Both the position numbers and the translations under genes were made by a program. The notes beneath the pieces were generated by a model. That model saw only the letters and a list, made by a program, of their open reading frames with translations. It ran no database searches and was not told the origin of the DNA. Below, piece by piece: positions 37,868-50,942 of a stretch of 64,000 nucleotides of DNA (the stretch's first letter is position 1; every line of letters begins with the position of its first letter). The DNA lies in contig CM076848.1 of the NCBI GenBank assembly GCA_039519185.1, positions 31,911,917-31,975,916 of the forward strand. Reading direction: 5' to 3'. The stretch is from Astragalus membranaceus (Eukaryota; Streptophyta; Magnoliopsida; Fabales; Fabaceae).

Positions 37868-39246
37868 TTGGTCTTGTAATAAAAAAAAAACTCACCTACT
37901 TTAATTAAAACTACTCAGCCTAGTTAAAACTGTTAAAGTCTGTTATGGTTTTAAAAATTTGTTACAACCTGTAACAGCAAAACTGTTTAATCAGTTTGTT
38001 ATAAAAAAAACTGTTTTCAAAAAGGCCTAACAGACTTAACAGCCTAACTAATCTGAGTACTCACCCAACGGTTATATTTCCCTAAGCTATATATAATGTC
38101 CAGTTCAGAGTAATATGTACATAGAGTTTACAAAATTTTGTTTGTAAATCAATAAGAAAACTGTAAACAGATTTTACAAAGTGAATATACAAGCTTTACA
38201 TTGTTTTCTTCTCTGTGTGAGTTTCTCTTTCTGATCTGTGTGCTATTCTCCCTTCATGTATGTGTATCTCTTCTGCTTCCTGAGTGTATGTGAATCCAGC
38301 ATCTTGACAAGTGATTAAGGTGCCTTGCAACAAAGTGGAAAAGAAAAGATTAGTATTTCTGTGATTGAAATACTCAGTGAAAGGAAAATACAAAGAAAGA
38401 TTGAAGATAGGTTTACCTTGTGATCTCAGGTGGAGATCCACTGATCTGGTACTGTGATTGTTCTTCTAAAGAACTCAGATTGCAGTACGTACACAAAAGA
38501 AAGACAGATTAGGGTTTTTTTGAGTCATCACAATACAGCAAAGAAAAACTGAAAGCAAGGAGGCAAAATCAGTATACCTTTGAAGCTTGTTTTAGTGGTA
38601 GTGTCCGCATCAAAACCTCACAAAGAAAAGCAAGAAAAACTGAGTCAGCATCTGAGGAAACTAGGGTTTCCAGATCAGTCAAGAACAAGGAAGTATCTGA
38701 AAGAAAGAACCAGGGATTTACCTTAGTGACGCTGTCCGGTGAAGAACCTCAAGAGAAGAGCACCATCAACGAAGTTTCAGAAACTAGGGTTTCTGAAAAC
38801 TTCACCAAACAGTACATCAAAGCCAAAGGGTTTGCAGCGCTTAACCTCAGCTCAAATTCTTGTGCAGGAACTGAAGCGAAAATCAGCCTCAGAAGAGCAC
38901 AGAAGAAGAAGCCTCAGGAAGAGAAAGGGTGGAGCTCAGAGCTCTGAGAGAGAGGGAAAGCATCAGAGGACCAAGAACGAGAAAGAAAATCAAGAAACAG
39001 TATCTAGGGTTTCACTGAAGTAGCTTTTTATACTGATCCAGTATTCGACCCGTTTGAGATCCGCGTATCGCTACAGTGTGGAACCGCTGGGTTCCGCACG
39101 GGTAAGAACCAGCCCAGTAAATACTGGACCTTATCTTTGCACCCCCTTTCTTCTTAATACATCCTGGCAAAAAAGGTTAACAATTAGTAAAAAATTTTGC
39201 AAAAAAATCAACATTCTTGTGTACATGATTCACATCACATGAGCTG
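37868..39246 (-). promoter_or_regulatory. Possible LTR or promoter-leader region of unknown unit
   Basis: The block is bounded by TGTTGG at 37868 and GAACA at about 39246, so it reads TG...CA on both strands. On the minus strand GTATAAAAAGC near 39030 is a good TATA box. It is followed by a leader with AAACCCTAG boxes and three AAG|GTA-type splice donors, near 38720, 38577 and 38415. On the plus strand CTATATATAATG near 38090 is another TATA-like site. No coding sequence, primer site or duplicate copy was found. A large LTR or the 5' UTR region of a lost gene are both possible. Confidence 0.25.
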
Positions 39247-41351
39247 AACATTAGATTCTGATCCATACATGTGGTATATTTCTTTTCATGAAGACAGCAT
39301 ACAGGTAAAACAAATCTATAACACATGGAAAGTAAGAAAACAACATTATAATCATTAGGGGCAGTTTACAAAACATGGAAAGTAAGAAAAAACTGGTAAA
39401 ACAAATCTATTAAAAAAACATAGAACAATATGTTAATCAGACTACCATTCTTCAGTAGATGTGAACTACCCATTCTGCTTAAAAACAAAATTAGCATTAC
39501 ATAGATGTGAACAAAAGTAGTTACAGACTATCCATTATGCTCAAAAACATAGAAAATAGTAGCAGGCACTAAACTCATAATATATGCACTAAATAAAAAC
39601 AAACTAACATAAAATAATATAAATGGGTATGTACCTATACTATATGATTATCCAAAGCAGCATGCCTATTAAAGTATATTTATCCTTAAGAGATTATTTA
39701 ACAACCCCATAGCAGCATGTCTATTAAAGTTTTCATATTATTAACAATAAAATAAAGAATAGAATATGCATATGTATAACAAAGTGGTTATTGATTAACT
39801 AACTTGACTTGCTCTATGATTTTAGCATAACATCCCGTGTTTGTGGTTGTAAGAAAAACAAAATTTTGCATCGAATCTGCAAGAAGAATGATCTCTGTTA
39901 CTCCATATATACATAATGTTTAAATTAGCTGAATTCAAAACAACCAATTCACCCATTGTAAAATAAGAATTTAAAAACAGTAGATAAATCAAGAAAAAAG
40001 GCAGAAGATACCGTTAAAGTGAATCTCCGTCGCAACCACTGCAATCGCCGTTTCCTGTCGCCGCTTCCATTGCCGCCCCCAGTCGCCGCTTCCCGTCGTC
40101 AGCAGATCATATGCCTTTCTACATGCCAATTTGAATGCAACAGAGGAAAGAAACAAAAACAATAGTTCTATGATTAATGGCCCCTTAGTTTAATCTTTGT
40201 CAAGATGTTATACATCATTAAGGAAGTGTACATCAATATCAGTAGATAACATCAACAGTTATAAGTATATTGAAATGGAAAAAAGCATAAAATCCCTAAA
40301 AAAACGAAAATCATGAGCCCAATTCATATCCCCTGCAAAAACAATTAAGAATTTATTCTACTGCTTATTTAACTGTGGGAAGAAAGGAAAATCATGCCAA
40401 AATTCAAATCCAATCCTAAGGATTAACCAAAATAGGTGAAATCTCAATAAGAGAGGGGACAAAACAAACAAATTAGGATGAGGATGCAGACAAACAGCAG
40501 CAACAGAGGTTATAAAACATGAAACAATATGGGATCAAAATCCCTTAATAGTGGCAGTGGCTAAAAGATCAAGATGTAGTAATATTTATTGTCAACCTTA
40601 GCAAACCAAAATCAAGGGAGAGGGACAAAAGTACATTTCAAGGCTCCATTTTCAGTATATAGAGATAATACTTACCTGTTATATTCCACTATATCCTTCG
40701 TTCCATCTCCGTCAAGTGATTTGGGCTTAAGTGACATGCATAACCTATGATAAAAGCAAAACAAACAATCTAACTCAGAAAGTGGGACAATCCCGCCAAG
40801 TGATTTGGGCTTAAGTGACATGCATAACCTATGATAAAAGCAAAACAAACAATGCAACTCAGAAAGTGGGACAGTGTGAATTTCAGCAGAGCATTAACCC
40901 TTTAAAAACCAATAAGTCAAATGAGTTTAAACCATAACCTATAGTAAAAACACAACAAACATATTAGCTCACAAAGTGGGACAATCTGGATTTCAACTGA
41001 GCACTATTAAGCCTTTAAAACCGAAGAGCCATATGGCTCAAGAGCATGTATAAATGATTTAGGTTCCGTGATTATTGTAAGTTAAATTTCTTTAAGTGTT
41101 TTTGCTAAATCAAAATTTTTTTTAAGTGTTTTTGCATAGCCAGTCAGTCTAAATGAAAAAGATAAAGAGCAAAAATTACATGTCAACAAATATTTTGAGG
41201 AGAAGAAAATGAAAAACCTCCAAACAGTGACTCACCCCTTCATCACATTCACACAACATCACCACCCCTAGATCCGGCTCTGATAGGCTCCTGTGGCCGC
41301 TTCCCATCGTCGCTTCCCGTCACCGCTTTCCGTCAACCTTGGTTTTAAAAT
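39247..41351. other. Spacer with an 80-bp tandem repeat at 40715-40990; no gene
   Basis: At 40715-40860 an 80-bp unit containing GTGATTTGGGCTTAAGTGAC is repeated twice nearly exactly, and a third decayed copy follows to 40990. A shorter repeat of ACATGGAAAGTAAGAAAA occurs at 39325 and 39373. GC-rich, CGTCGCCGCTTCC-like blocks occur at 40030-40100 and 41285-41330. Nothing coding is recognised. Confidence 0.55.
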
Positions 41352-41673
41352 CTATCCTTCATGAAAATCATTTACAATTTGTCAGCTCCAAGTTCTAAAA
41401 AATCAGTAAATTTGTAAGAGTGTGTGATTAACCTAAAATCCTAAAAACGCTAAATCATTAACATCAGTAAAGAAAACTAAAATCTAAAATCTCAAAAATC
41501 ATTAAAATCTCAATCCATAAAATCCCTAAAATTGGTAAAAAATCGTAATAGTGGTTATTAACCAAAAATTAGAAATGATTGAACTTATAAAATGAATTAG
41601 GATTCAGTAACAAAACAAATATTGTGTAATAGCAGCAAATTCATCACACATATATCAACATATATATGTGATA
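41352..41673 (+). repeat. Upstream part of the hydrolase-region duplication, source copy
   Basis: The sequence matches 61332-61670 nearly base for base, including GTCAGCTCCAAGTTC and AATAGCAGCAAATTCATC. In the second copy it is joined directly to the middle of hydrolase exon 2, so 41674-43890 is absent there. Confidence 0.9.
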
Positions 41674-41790
41674 TGCAACAAAACTATTTTAATAAATTTG
41701 AAATATCGCCTTTTATCGAGTTTTTTCTTTTTCTTTTATTACATTTTGCAACTTTCAACGTATTTATAATTTAATGGCAAATTATAACAA

Positions 41791-42541
41791 GGCTTAAATA
41801 TGTTTTTACCCCCTGCAAATAGGGGGTGTTTTGTTTTTACCCCTACAATTTATTATTTTTTTAAAAACCCATTGCAAAATTCACTTTTTCGACGTTAGTC
41901 CTTCTGTTAAATAGACGTTACAAAAAGCGTCTACGTGGCATTTTTTATTATTTTCTATTTTTTTTAATACTGACTGGGCTGCCATGTCATTATTTCAGTT
42001 ATGGTGTTCGTTCCATTGTCTCTGGTTATGGTGTTCGTTCCATTGTCTCTAGTTTCTCCTTCTGATTTCAGTTAGCTCCCTTCTGATTTCTTCCTCTTAT
42101 TTTACCATTTCGTTTCTCTCTCAGATATGAAGCAACACTATTGGCAATTTGGGTTTTTTTTCCTGAAGACGTCAGTGTTGTTGGGGTTGTTATTGAGAGC
42201 GCAGAGGGGAGATGAAGTTGAGAGAGAGAGAGATGAAACGCAAGCCAAATCCAGAAAGGGAAGAACATAAACGGAGAAGGAAGAAAGGGGATTTAGGGTT
42301 TTCTAATTAAACGGATTCATTAATGACATGGCATATACAATCAGCATTTAAAATAAAAGAAAACAAAATAAAAATGCCAAATCAGCAATCTGTTAGACAC
42401 GTATTCCGTTTTTGTAACTTTTATTTAACAGAAGGACTAATATAAAAAAAAGTGAATTTTACAAGGGGTTTTTTAAAAAAAAAATTGTGGGGGTAAAAAC
42501 AAAACACCTCCTATTTACAAGGGTAAAAACATATTTAAGCC
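41791..42541. mobile_element. Mutator-like foldback element upstream of the hydrolase gene
   Basis: The ends are GGCTTAAATATGTTTTTACC and its inverse, with long imperfect inverted arms of about 150 bp. The flanks TTATAACAA (41782-41790) and TCATAACAA (42542-42550) form a 9-bp duplication with one mismatch, as expected for Mutator-like elements. It interrupts a block that is uninterrupted at 35336-35542, which gives the empty-site sequence. The centre (about 41960-42330) contains a 30-bp direct repeat with GGTGTTCGTTCCATTGTCTC and unknown, perhaps captured, sequence. It ends about 180 bp before the hydrolase start codon. Confidence 0.88.
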
Positions 42542-42723
42542 TCATAACAAATACGCAGTGATAAAATACTAGTTTGTACTAAAAAAAAGATTTTCCTTAT
42601 TTTTAATATTGGACAACGGTGAGTTGTGTTAGTGTTGTTAATTCTGTTTTATCCGTTTGGGGGAACTGATGGTGATGGAGCACTGAGCTTCAGCTGGAAG
42701 GAAGTAAGGAAGGCAAATTTGAG

Positions 42724-45038
42724 ATGACGACGAGAATTGGGCTGAATTGTCGGCATTCAAGGTGGTTCACCCCTCCTACTCCTCCTACATGCGGCATCTC
42801 CACATGCTTTTATAAATTTCCTTCTTCTCTAATAATATTTCCTTCTCGCCCTCCAAACTACTACGCTACTCATATGAATACCTTCCTCGCATCAGCTTCT
42901 TCAGCTCCATCTGTTAGCGGTTCAGGTGCTGCTGACTATCCCGGTATCTTTCTCAACTCTTCGTACCTACTCCATTTCCCTTTTTGTTTTATGATTTTTA
43001 TGTTCTGTGTGTGGCTCTTGTTCATTTGTTCTTGCTTTCTTCTTTTATTTGATAAAAAAGTATCAGCCAAGCATAGGTTGAACCAAGGAAAATTGCCACA
43101 TAAGCCATCTTGTTTATTTTGGCTCTTAGAAGTAACATGCTAGGAGAAAAGAAAAAAAAATCAAATCTTTTAATTTGGGGCTAATTTTATTATGGAAAAG
43201 TCATTGTTAATTTGTTATTAATGGGTTACTTATATAAGTGCTTCCTTTGGAACAAATTGTCCAGAGCAGTTGTTGGATGTAGGATCAAAAAAGAAAACGA
43301 AGAACGAATTACTGGATCCAAAGCTTTTAGCTGATCCAGACAGTTATTTTTGTGACTACAAAGGAGTGGATATACACCACAAGATATATGAAGCTGAAAG
43401 CATTGTCCAGGATCAGACTGTTTCTCATTCAATCAAAAAGTTGGGTTTGCCTATGATTCTCTTACATGGATTTGGAGCCTCAGTTTTCTCTTGGAAAACA
43501 GTTATGAAGCCTTTGGCAGAAGCTACCGGTTCAAAAGTTCTAGCTTTTGATAGGCCAGCCTTTGGATTAACATCCAGGGTAAATTTATCCAACCATCTTA
43601 CTTCTGGAACACAAGACACAAAACCTCTCAATGTATATTCCATGGCATTTTCAGTGCTTGCTACCTTGTACTTCATTGATTTTTTAAAAGCCGATAAAGC
43701 AATTTTAGTAGGGCACTCAGCTGGTTCACTTGTTGCGGTTAATACATATTTCGAAGCTCCCGAACGGGTTGCCGCTCTGATCCTAATTGCCCCGGCAATT
43801 TTCGCCCCACTTACTACGCCCAAATTTTTTCAACAGAATCAATCAAGACAACAAAACCAAATGAAAGAAGACACAAATTCTGTCGGAAAAAATCCAATTG
43901 TTGGACTTTACAAGTTGTTGTCCAAGATTACCAAGTACATTGCAGTGGCAATAACAGAGATGATGAAGGGGATGATGGATATGCTCAACTCTTTGTATAG
44001 GAAAGTGGTATCAGCTATCCTCCGTTCTCCCCCTGCGATTATGCTGGTAATAAACTTGTTCATGACTCATGCAATACCAATCTTCATTCAAGTTATATCG
44101 ACCTTGCTGATTCAATCATGAAAACCTTTTCATTGAATTGATGTTACATATTTTGTCAATTTCCATAATTACTTGTGATGTTAAGCTCAAGTACATATAG
44201 TGGTCTCCCTAAGAAAAATCTGTTAGATTATTTCTTATTGGGAGAGTCTTATTCATTCCAATTTCTAAATTTAGTAAGACTGCAATTCTCAAGCTGACAC
44301 CGTCAATAATTTGTCGTGATCACGACCACTGGACTGATGGCCCTTTCTTCATATGAATCTCAGGTAAGAATGGCAATTGAGAAATTTGGCACAGCTGCTG
44401 TTCGGAATGCATGGTATGACCCCAATCTGGTCTCTGAGCATGTCATTACTGGTTATACAACGGTAATCTCCCTCCAATTTCCTATTTTCTTATTATGTCA
44501 CTATTTTTTTTCTTTTATTTTGTCACAGTACTCAAATAGTTAGTGCTCACATGGATGTTAGCACTGAATGCAGCCTTTGAAGGTTAAAGATTGGGATAGG
44601 GCACTGGTGGAATACACTGCTGCAATGCTTCTGGATGAGGAATCTAAAACAAAGCCACCACTTTCTAAAAAGCTTAAAGAAATATCATGTCCTGGTGATG
44701 ACTCTAACCCTATAAATCATATATACACTTTGTTTTTGCTTTTTCGAAAGTAACACTATAGTTTTTTTGGTGGCAATGAGTTGAATCTTAAGCATAATTG
44801 GTGATAGTTGTTTCACTGTGCAGTTCTGATTGTAACTGGTGATAGTGACCGACTAGTCCCTTCATGGAATGCAGAGAGACTTTCGCGAGTCATACCAGGA
44901 GCATCGCTTGAAGTGATTCAGCAATGTGGCCATCTTCCACACGAAGAAAAAGTAGAGGAGTTTGTTTCAATTGTTGAAAACTTCCTTAGAAACTTAGTAG
45001 GTGATTCGAGCGAGCAACATCTACAACCTGTAATGTGA
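42724..45038 (+). CDS. Alpha/beta-hydrolase fold protein, probably plastid-targeted
   Basis: Five exons are proposed: 42724-42943, 43265-44046, 44364-44462, 44574-44694 and 44824-45038. They total 1,437 nt and 478 residues, with every splice phase consistent. Residues 1-73 are rich in Ser, Thr, Pro and Arg with few acidic residues, like a chloroplast transit peptide. The oxyanion-hole motif HGFGAS is at 141-146 and the nucleophile elbow GHSAGS puts Ser225 in place. GDSDRLVP supplies Asp416, and QQCGHLPHEE supplies His444, so the catalytic triad is complete. Between them lies a Met/Lys-rich cap region around residues 283-340. Closest in my memory is a plant family of uncharacterised MhpC-like hydrolases (Arabidopsis At3g10840 type); the substrate is unknown. 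A Mutator-like element lies just upstream and may affect its promoter. A truncated copy is at 61671-62817. Confidence 0.92.
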
Positions 45039-47823
45039 ACTTTTTACAACACAGGATTCCCATTTTACTTCATAGAAGGTACATATAATACAGGCAAGCA
45101 CTACAGTGATAGATCAGATGAAGAAAGATCTTTTAAAGGTGTATGATGCATACTCATTAAATTCATCAAGCATGATATGATGAGACCAGCTAACGAAAAG
45201 CTTGGAAGTCGATAAGTGCTGATAAACAACGACATAAACTTTATATTACATTGTAATGCTAGCCTGCTATAGTACTTGAGGATGGCTTCTTTATGTTAAC
45301 CTGTCCGAATGATCTGTAAATGCATTTATAGCATAGCCATTGGGCTTAGCATAGAGTTCACAAATGCGTGTGACTGTGAGCTGCTTTTGCTGATTCTTCT
45401 CCTTACCCAAAACTTCTGTAAAGTGTATGTGTGTGTACGCTCCCGTAACTCCATTTCCCACCATTTGTCTTGACTGTGCAACCAACAACCACTTTTGATT
45501 CGATGGATAAAACTCGAATGGAACGGAACGGGTATGTTAATCTGCTTCCACCCCCCCCCCTTCGGTCTTCAATTATTATTTAAAAAATTGCAAGCAAAAA
45601 AAAAATATTATTATTATAATAAGAGTAAAAGGACAATTTAATCTTTTGAGAAAAATAAATTTTTGCAATAGTCCTCGTTGAAGGGACTTGGATCCTCTCC
45701 CTTTACTCTCCTTTCATCCTACCTATCTCTCTTTTAATTTCACCCACTCTCATCATTAAAATATTATAAATAAATGATGAGAGAGGAATGAGAGGACCTA
45801 AAGTGATATTGTAACCCCATAACATAAACCGCCAAACTTGCAACACAAACAACAACTACGAAACCACAAAAATAAAATCCATAAATCAAAATTTCAAAAT
45901 AAAAATCACAAGAAAATGCAACAAATCAAAAAATAAATTGTTAGAAGTTGCAAGAGATTCACCTTTTTTATCTATTTAGGAGTCACTTCCTTCAAATGAT
46001 TTCGGAGTCTTTTCATTTCTTGAGAAATGAAGTTTGGAGGCTGACTAATGGAAGAGGAGGGACTAATGTGTCCCTTATTCAAGAAACATTTCAACGGTTC
46101 ATTGGGCATTGACTAAACTTAGACAATAATCTTTTACTCATTGCCAAAGTTTTTGGATGTAGGTATTCCAATGTCCCAAAAAGTGCACATGTTTTTCAAT
46201 GTATCCCATTCATCGACTATTATAGGATTTTAATTTTCTTAGGGACTAAGTTATCCAATGATATTCTTTAGGGACCAAATTCTCCATTTACATCAAATAA
46301 TAATAAGGTAAAATTCTACTTGGAGTCCTTTAAGTTATTTTTATATTTCACATTTATCATTCAAGATTTCTTTTTTTCATATTCGTCGTTTATGTTTTTT
46401 ATAGTTATCAGTGTTACCCTTTTTAACTTTTCTTTCGTTTCAATTAACGAAATATGAGGTGTCCATTTAGTTGATGACGTGATAGCCTATGTGGCATGTA
46501 TGCGTGGATTTGATGTGTCTATCATCCTCATCCTTAAAATTAAACTCTAAATTTATATTTATAGAAACATTAATTCAATTTGCTATAAACTCAGGTGCAA
46601 CTTGTTGCAACCTCTACACAAAAACATGAATTCAATTTTTTTAGTATGATAAAACCAAAAAAAATCAAATCAATTTATAGAAACTCCAAGGACCCGTTTG
46701 ATGAACATTATAAGATATACATGATATGATAAACTATAATATCACGTCTCAATCCATCGTTTGTTGAGCAAACATGATATATAAGATAATCCTGTTAGTT
46801 TATTATATCTCGTGTCTTCAGTTAAAATTCTATCCTGAGTATGAGTTGGGTTATTAACAACGACATGTCATAAGAAAATAATTTAAGTCAAGCATTTATT
46901 TCGCCTGACTTCGTAAGTCAGTTTTAAAGTCAAGCATTTATTTCGTCCGACTTCGTAAGTCTGTTTTAAAGTCAATCATTTATTATTGCAGGTTCCTCAA
47001 GCAATAATAAATAAATGCTTGAACAATAAATGCAGGTGCCTGACGAAATTTTTAATCTTTTGAGAAAAATAAATTTATGTAATAGTCCTTGAACAATTTT
47101 TTTTCGATAAGCAATGATTCATTGAAATGATCATTAGGTATGTTCAAAACCACAAAAACATGAAAGTATCAGAAATTGTTGAGGCAACCCTAGAGAGAAG
47201 CCTCCAATGTGATTTTCTTTCTCTCTCTATCTTTTCGTTTCTCTTCTTTCTCTCCGTCTTCTCTCTAAACCGAGGCAACCCTAATCTTCTTCTTCTTCTT
47301 CTATTTTGTAGGTTCCTCAAGCTTCTCTTCACGTAATCAAATGCAAGGAGTGAAGCTAAGGAATAGCAGTTGGTGTTCGTATGAGAACCAGTGAGGTTGT
47401 TGTGCGAAGTTAAAGTGAAAAGAAAGAAAGACGAAGAGTGAGAGGATGGACGAAGGCAACTGAAGAAACGAAGAAAAGGCTCTTAGAGGAATAGTAAAAA
47501 CGCAAGGCTACTTTGTAAATTTCTTCTCTATTCACTGTATTAATTTCTGTATGCATGCTGATACATTTATAGGGATTTGATTCTGGGTTGTTAGCGCTCT
47601 AACAACCCTAACAATATTCTACTAAACTGTTATTCTACAATTGCTTTCCTAACTCAAAAAACAGATTGTTACAAACGGTCACTTTGACCCAACTTAATAA
47701 TATTTCCCCTATGATTGCGATGACTAACTCACTGCATTGACATAATAATGCTAAATAAATACAAGTAATTGACTTATTGTCCACCAGAAAAATCCTAGAA
47801 GGCAATGCTAGATAATATATGAC
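45039..47823. other. 3' flank and spacer with small repeats, no gene
   Basis: The hydrolase 3' UTR probably reaches about 45290, since 45283-45335 is also conserved in the second copy. Two similar phrases with TAATCTTTTGAGAAAAATAAA (45636 and 47055) bracket the middle part. A 45-bp unit with TCAAGCATTTATTTCG and ACTTCGTAAGTC is repeated at 46888-46985, followed by an inverted ATAAATGCTTGA phrase. A CT-rich leader-like stretch at 47160-47330 has no downstream coding sequence. Confidence 0.5.
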
Positions 47824-47932
47824 CTTGTCAGCTTCTGCATCAGTGTACTGATGTGCAGTATCATAGGATGATACAAAACCCTGAGATCGTAGGAATTTGT
47901 AAACATGCCCACGTTTGCTTCCATTTGAGTCA
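47824..47932 (-). pseudogene. Isolated exon of an EF-hand endonuclease/exonuclease/phosphatase-type gene
   Basis: The minus-strand exon of 109 nt is bounded by an acceptor TTCTTAG and a donor AAG|GTCATA. It encodes DSNGSKRGHVYKFLRSQG followed by FVSSYDTAHQYTDAEADK. From memory this matches an internal exon of plant calcium-binding endonuclease/exonuclease/phosphatase family proteins. No neighbouring exon was found within 1 kb on either side. It is therefore a gene fragment, perhaps left by a mobile element. Confidence 0.5.
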
Positions 47933-48799
47933 CTAAGAAATAAAAATTTGTAAATATAACATTGTTCAATGTGCAATATATTTATAAAAAAAATACACGG
48001 AATCCAAAAGGATTTTACCCGCATAGCATGATTGGCGTTGGTTTGAGTTGGAAATCATTCTGATAAGATTTTACCTATTGTAGTATTTTATAGACCTGCA
48101 ACAAATATTAAGGCGTGTATTAAGTGAATTTAAGTCTAAGTTCAACATTAAGCCTAATAATTACCCTTTTGGAGAATTTACCATGCAAAGGAAGAAAAAA
48201 CAGAAGGGAGTGGAAAAGGAGAAAAACCTCATCATTAATGCGCTTGGAGCAAGAATGTTAAAAATAGTGCAGGTAATGCAAGGTTGTTGTTTTTCCTTCA
48301 TGGAAGAAGAAATTGCAAAACTTATCAACTATACTATAGGATAAACACCCCCTACCAAATTTATTAAACTACCTATAACTAAAAAATTTATCACAACATC
48401 TTTTGAGGGATAAGATAGTAATTGACTAGCAAAAAGAGTTATTTGAAAACTCAAAGTTACTTTTTGAAAACTAAAAGTCATTTTTTGAAAACATAAAAGT
48501 GACATAGAGAGAGATAAAGGAATCAGAGAAAGAGAAGAAAAAAAAGAGAGAAATACATGTGAGAGGGGAAGGGAGAGAGAAAATGGAAAAAGTTTGCACA
48601 AAATATAAAAGCATCTATGATAAAAACTATTATCTATCTAAAATCATCTACTAATCTACTAAATTAAATCAATTTAACCACTAGGACAAATTCCAAAATT
48701 AATTTTTCGTCTCTAAGAAAAATGAGAAATTTTAATGACTATCCAAACTACTGAAACATTAAAAAACACGGGACAAACATTTGTCATTGAAAATTATAA
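47933..48799. other. Spacer, no gene seen
   Basis: Minus-strand frames at 48329-48601 are low complexity (Leu/Ser/Phe-rich) and do not look coding. Confidence 0.5.
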
Positions 48800-49740
48800 C
48801 TTTTAAGGATTTGGAACAAAATATGAAGACTACTATAAATCTACTATCTATCTTTTAATGACTTAATGACTATTGAAACTACTGACAAATATTAAAAATA
48901 CACATGAGAAACATTTATAATTGATACCTAAAAAAAGGACAAATATCTGTCACTGATATATTAAAAAAACATGGGATAAATATTTGTCATTGATAATTAT
49001 AATTTTTGAAGACTACTGTAAATCTACTATCTATCTCCTACTATCTACTATCTACTATCATCTACTAATCTACTTTTTAGTCTTAGAAAAAGCGAGAAAA
49101 CTAAGTGACTATTCAAACTACTGATAAATATTAAATAAATATTAAAAAATGCATGACTTTTATTAGTCATGGGTACTTAAAAAATGACAAATAACTATCA
49201 CTGATATATAAAAAAACTACTATAAATCTATTATAAATCTATTATTAAATAAATAACTATCACTGATACCTAAAATGAGAACAAATAACTGCATTGATAT
49301 ATAAAAAAATACGATATACATATTTTTCATTGATAATTATCATTTTTGAAGACCACTATAAATATCTACTATCTAAATAAACAAGAAGATTTAATGACTA
49401 TTTCAATTATTGATTAATATTTTGAAACACACGTGATAAAATATTTGTGACTGATACCTAAAAAAGGACAAATTAATAACTGCACTGATATATAAAAAAC
49501 ACGGGATACATATTTGTCGTTGATAAGTATCATTTTTTATGACTTATAAAACTACTATCTATCTTTTACTATCTACTATAATCTACTAAAACTAATCAAT
49601 TGAAACTACGAGACAAATAATTGTCACTTATACATAAAAAAGTATGGAAAAACATAAATATAATTTACTGTACAACGAGACAAATAATTGTCACTTATAT
49701 ATAAAAAAGTATGGAAAAACATAAATATAATTTACTGTAC
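48800..49740 (+). repeat. Degenerate tandem array, units ~170-230 bp, ending in an exact 69-bp duplication
   Basis: Phrases such as TAAATCTACTATCTATC, GACTATTGAAACTACTGA, GGACAAATATCTGTCACTGA and CGGGATACATATTTGTC recur four to five times in the same order. At about 49600-49735 a 69-bp unit containing CAAATAATTGTCACTTATA is repeated twice with only a few differences. No coding capacity is seen. Confidence 0.75.
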
Positions 49741-49934
49741 AAATTTAAAACGGGAAAAAAGTTGAGCCAAATAAGCTTTATTATTTTACGTTTGAGTCTT
49801 GACAGAGAATAATATAATGGTTTCGACCGAGTTTGTCGATATAACGGGACAAATAGTTTCTCTTATATTTTGTTTATATATATACACATATATTCTTTTT
49901 GAGTTCCGACGGAAGACCTTATATATCTACTATC

Positions 49935-50930
49935 TATCTATACCATTTACCCACTACCAAAATACCAATTTTATCATTTTCCCTAACTAAATAATTGAAA
50001 GATATTTAGGTAATTTCACTTTTTCACATTTTCCAACTTTTTCATTCTCTCACACACTTTTTCACCCTCTCTCACACTTTTTACTCTCTTCTCCTCTTTC
50101 TTCTTCCAAATCTCTCATTTCTCTATTTTTCATACTTTTTTCACTCTCTCTCACACACTTTTTCAAACTTACCATTTACCTACTACCAAAATATCAATTT
50201 TATGCTTTTCCCAACTAAATAATTGGAGTATATTTAGGTATTTTCACTTTTCACATTTCTTCACTTTTTCACTCTCTCTCACATTTTTTCACCCTCTTCT
50301 CCTATTTGTTCCTCTAATTCTCTCATTTCTCTATTTTCACAATATACCTACTTTAATTTCATCTATATGTCACATTCATTTTTGCTCTTTACTATTTTAA
50401 AAAAATTCAAATTTTGACAAAATTTTAATATCCGTTTATCTACACGGGGTAACATTTAGGCTAATTAAATCTATCAACTTTAAAATTGTCTTGATTTTCA
50501 CAGGATAATGTTCTGACTAATTAAATTTTGTCTGCGTTCATACATTACCCACTACCAAAGTACCAATCTTATCATTTTCCCAACTTAGCAATTGGAGTTT
50601 ATTTAAGTAATTTCATTTTTTCACTTTTTTAAAACTTTTTCATCTCACACGCTTTTTCAAACTTTTTTACTATCTTCTCCTCTATCTTCGGCTAACTCTT
50701 TCACTTCTCTATTTTTCACGATATATCTACTTTAATTTCATCTACATGCCTCCTTCATTTTTCCTTTTTACTATTTTAAAAATTGTCAAATTTTGATAAA
50801 ATTTTAATATTCTGTTTTTTTACATGGGGTAATGTTCGGACTAATTAATTTGTTTATTTTAAATTTGTCAAAATTTTCACGTGGTAATGTTCGGACTGAT
50901 TAAATTTTGACTGAGTTCGTACATAAAAAT
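49935..50930 (+). repeat. Three direct copies of an AT/CT-rich unit next to a Helitron end
   Basis: Copies begin at about 49940, 50168 and 50543 with TACCCACTACCAAAATACCA-like sequence, followed by a TTATCATTTTCCCAACTAA-like phrase and a CT-rich tail. The second and third copies are about 375 bp each and also share GGGGTAATGTTCGGACTAAT. The array runs straight into the Helitron 3' end at 50971. It probably lies within that Helitron, whose start could be near TATCTACTATCTATC at about 49920. Confidence 0.7.
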
Positions 50931-50942
50931 AAAACGACAACA

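Noticed and set aside
38726..39023. Two overlapping Lys/Glu-rich plus-strand frames
   Set aside because: They are antisense to a leader-like region with splice donors and have no recognisable domain.
40715..40990. CRISPR-like direct repeats
   Set aside because: It is an 80-bp tandem duplication in plant DNA. Repeats are adjacent, without unique spacers of even length.
47127..47336. Possible start of a gene with a CT-rich leader
   Set aside because: The frame is low complexity and closes after 69 codons, and no downstream exon was found.
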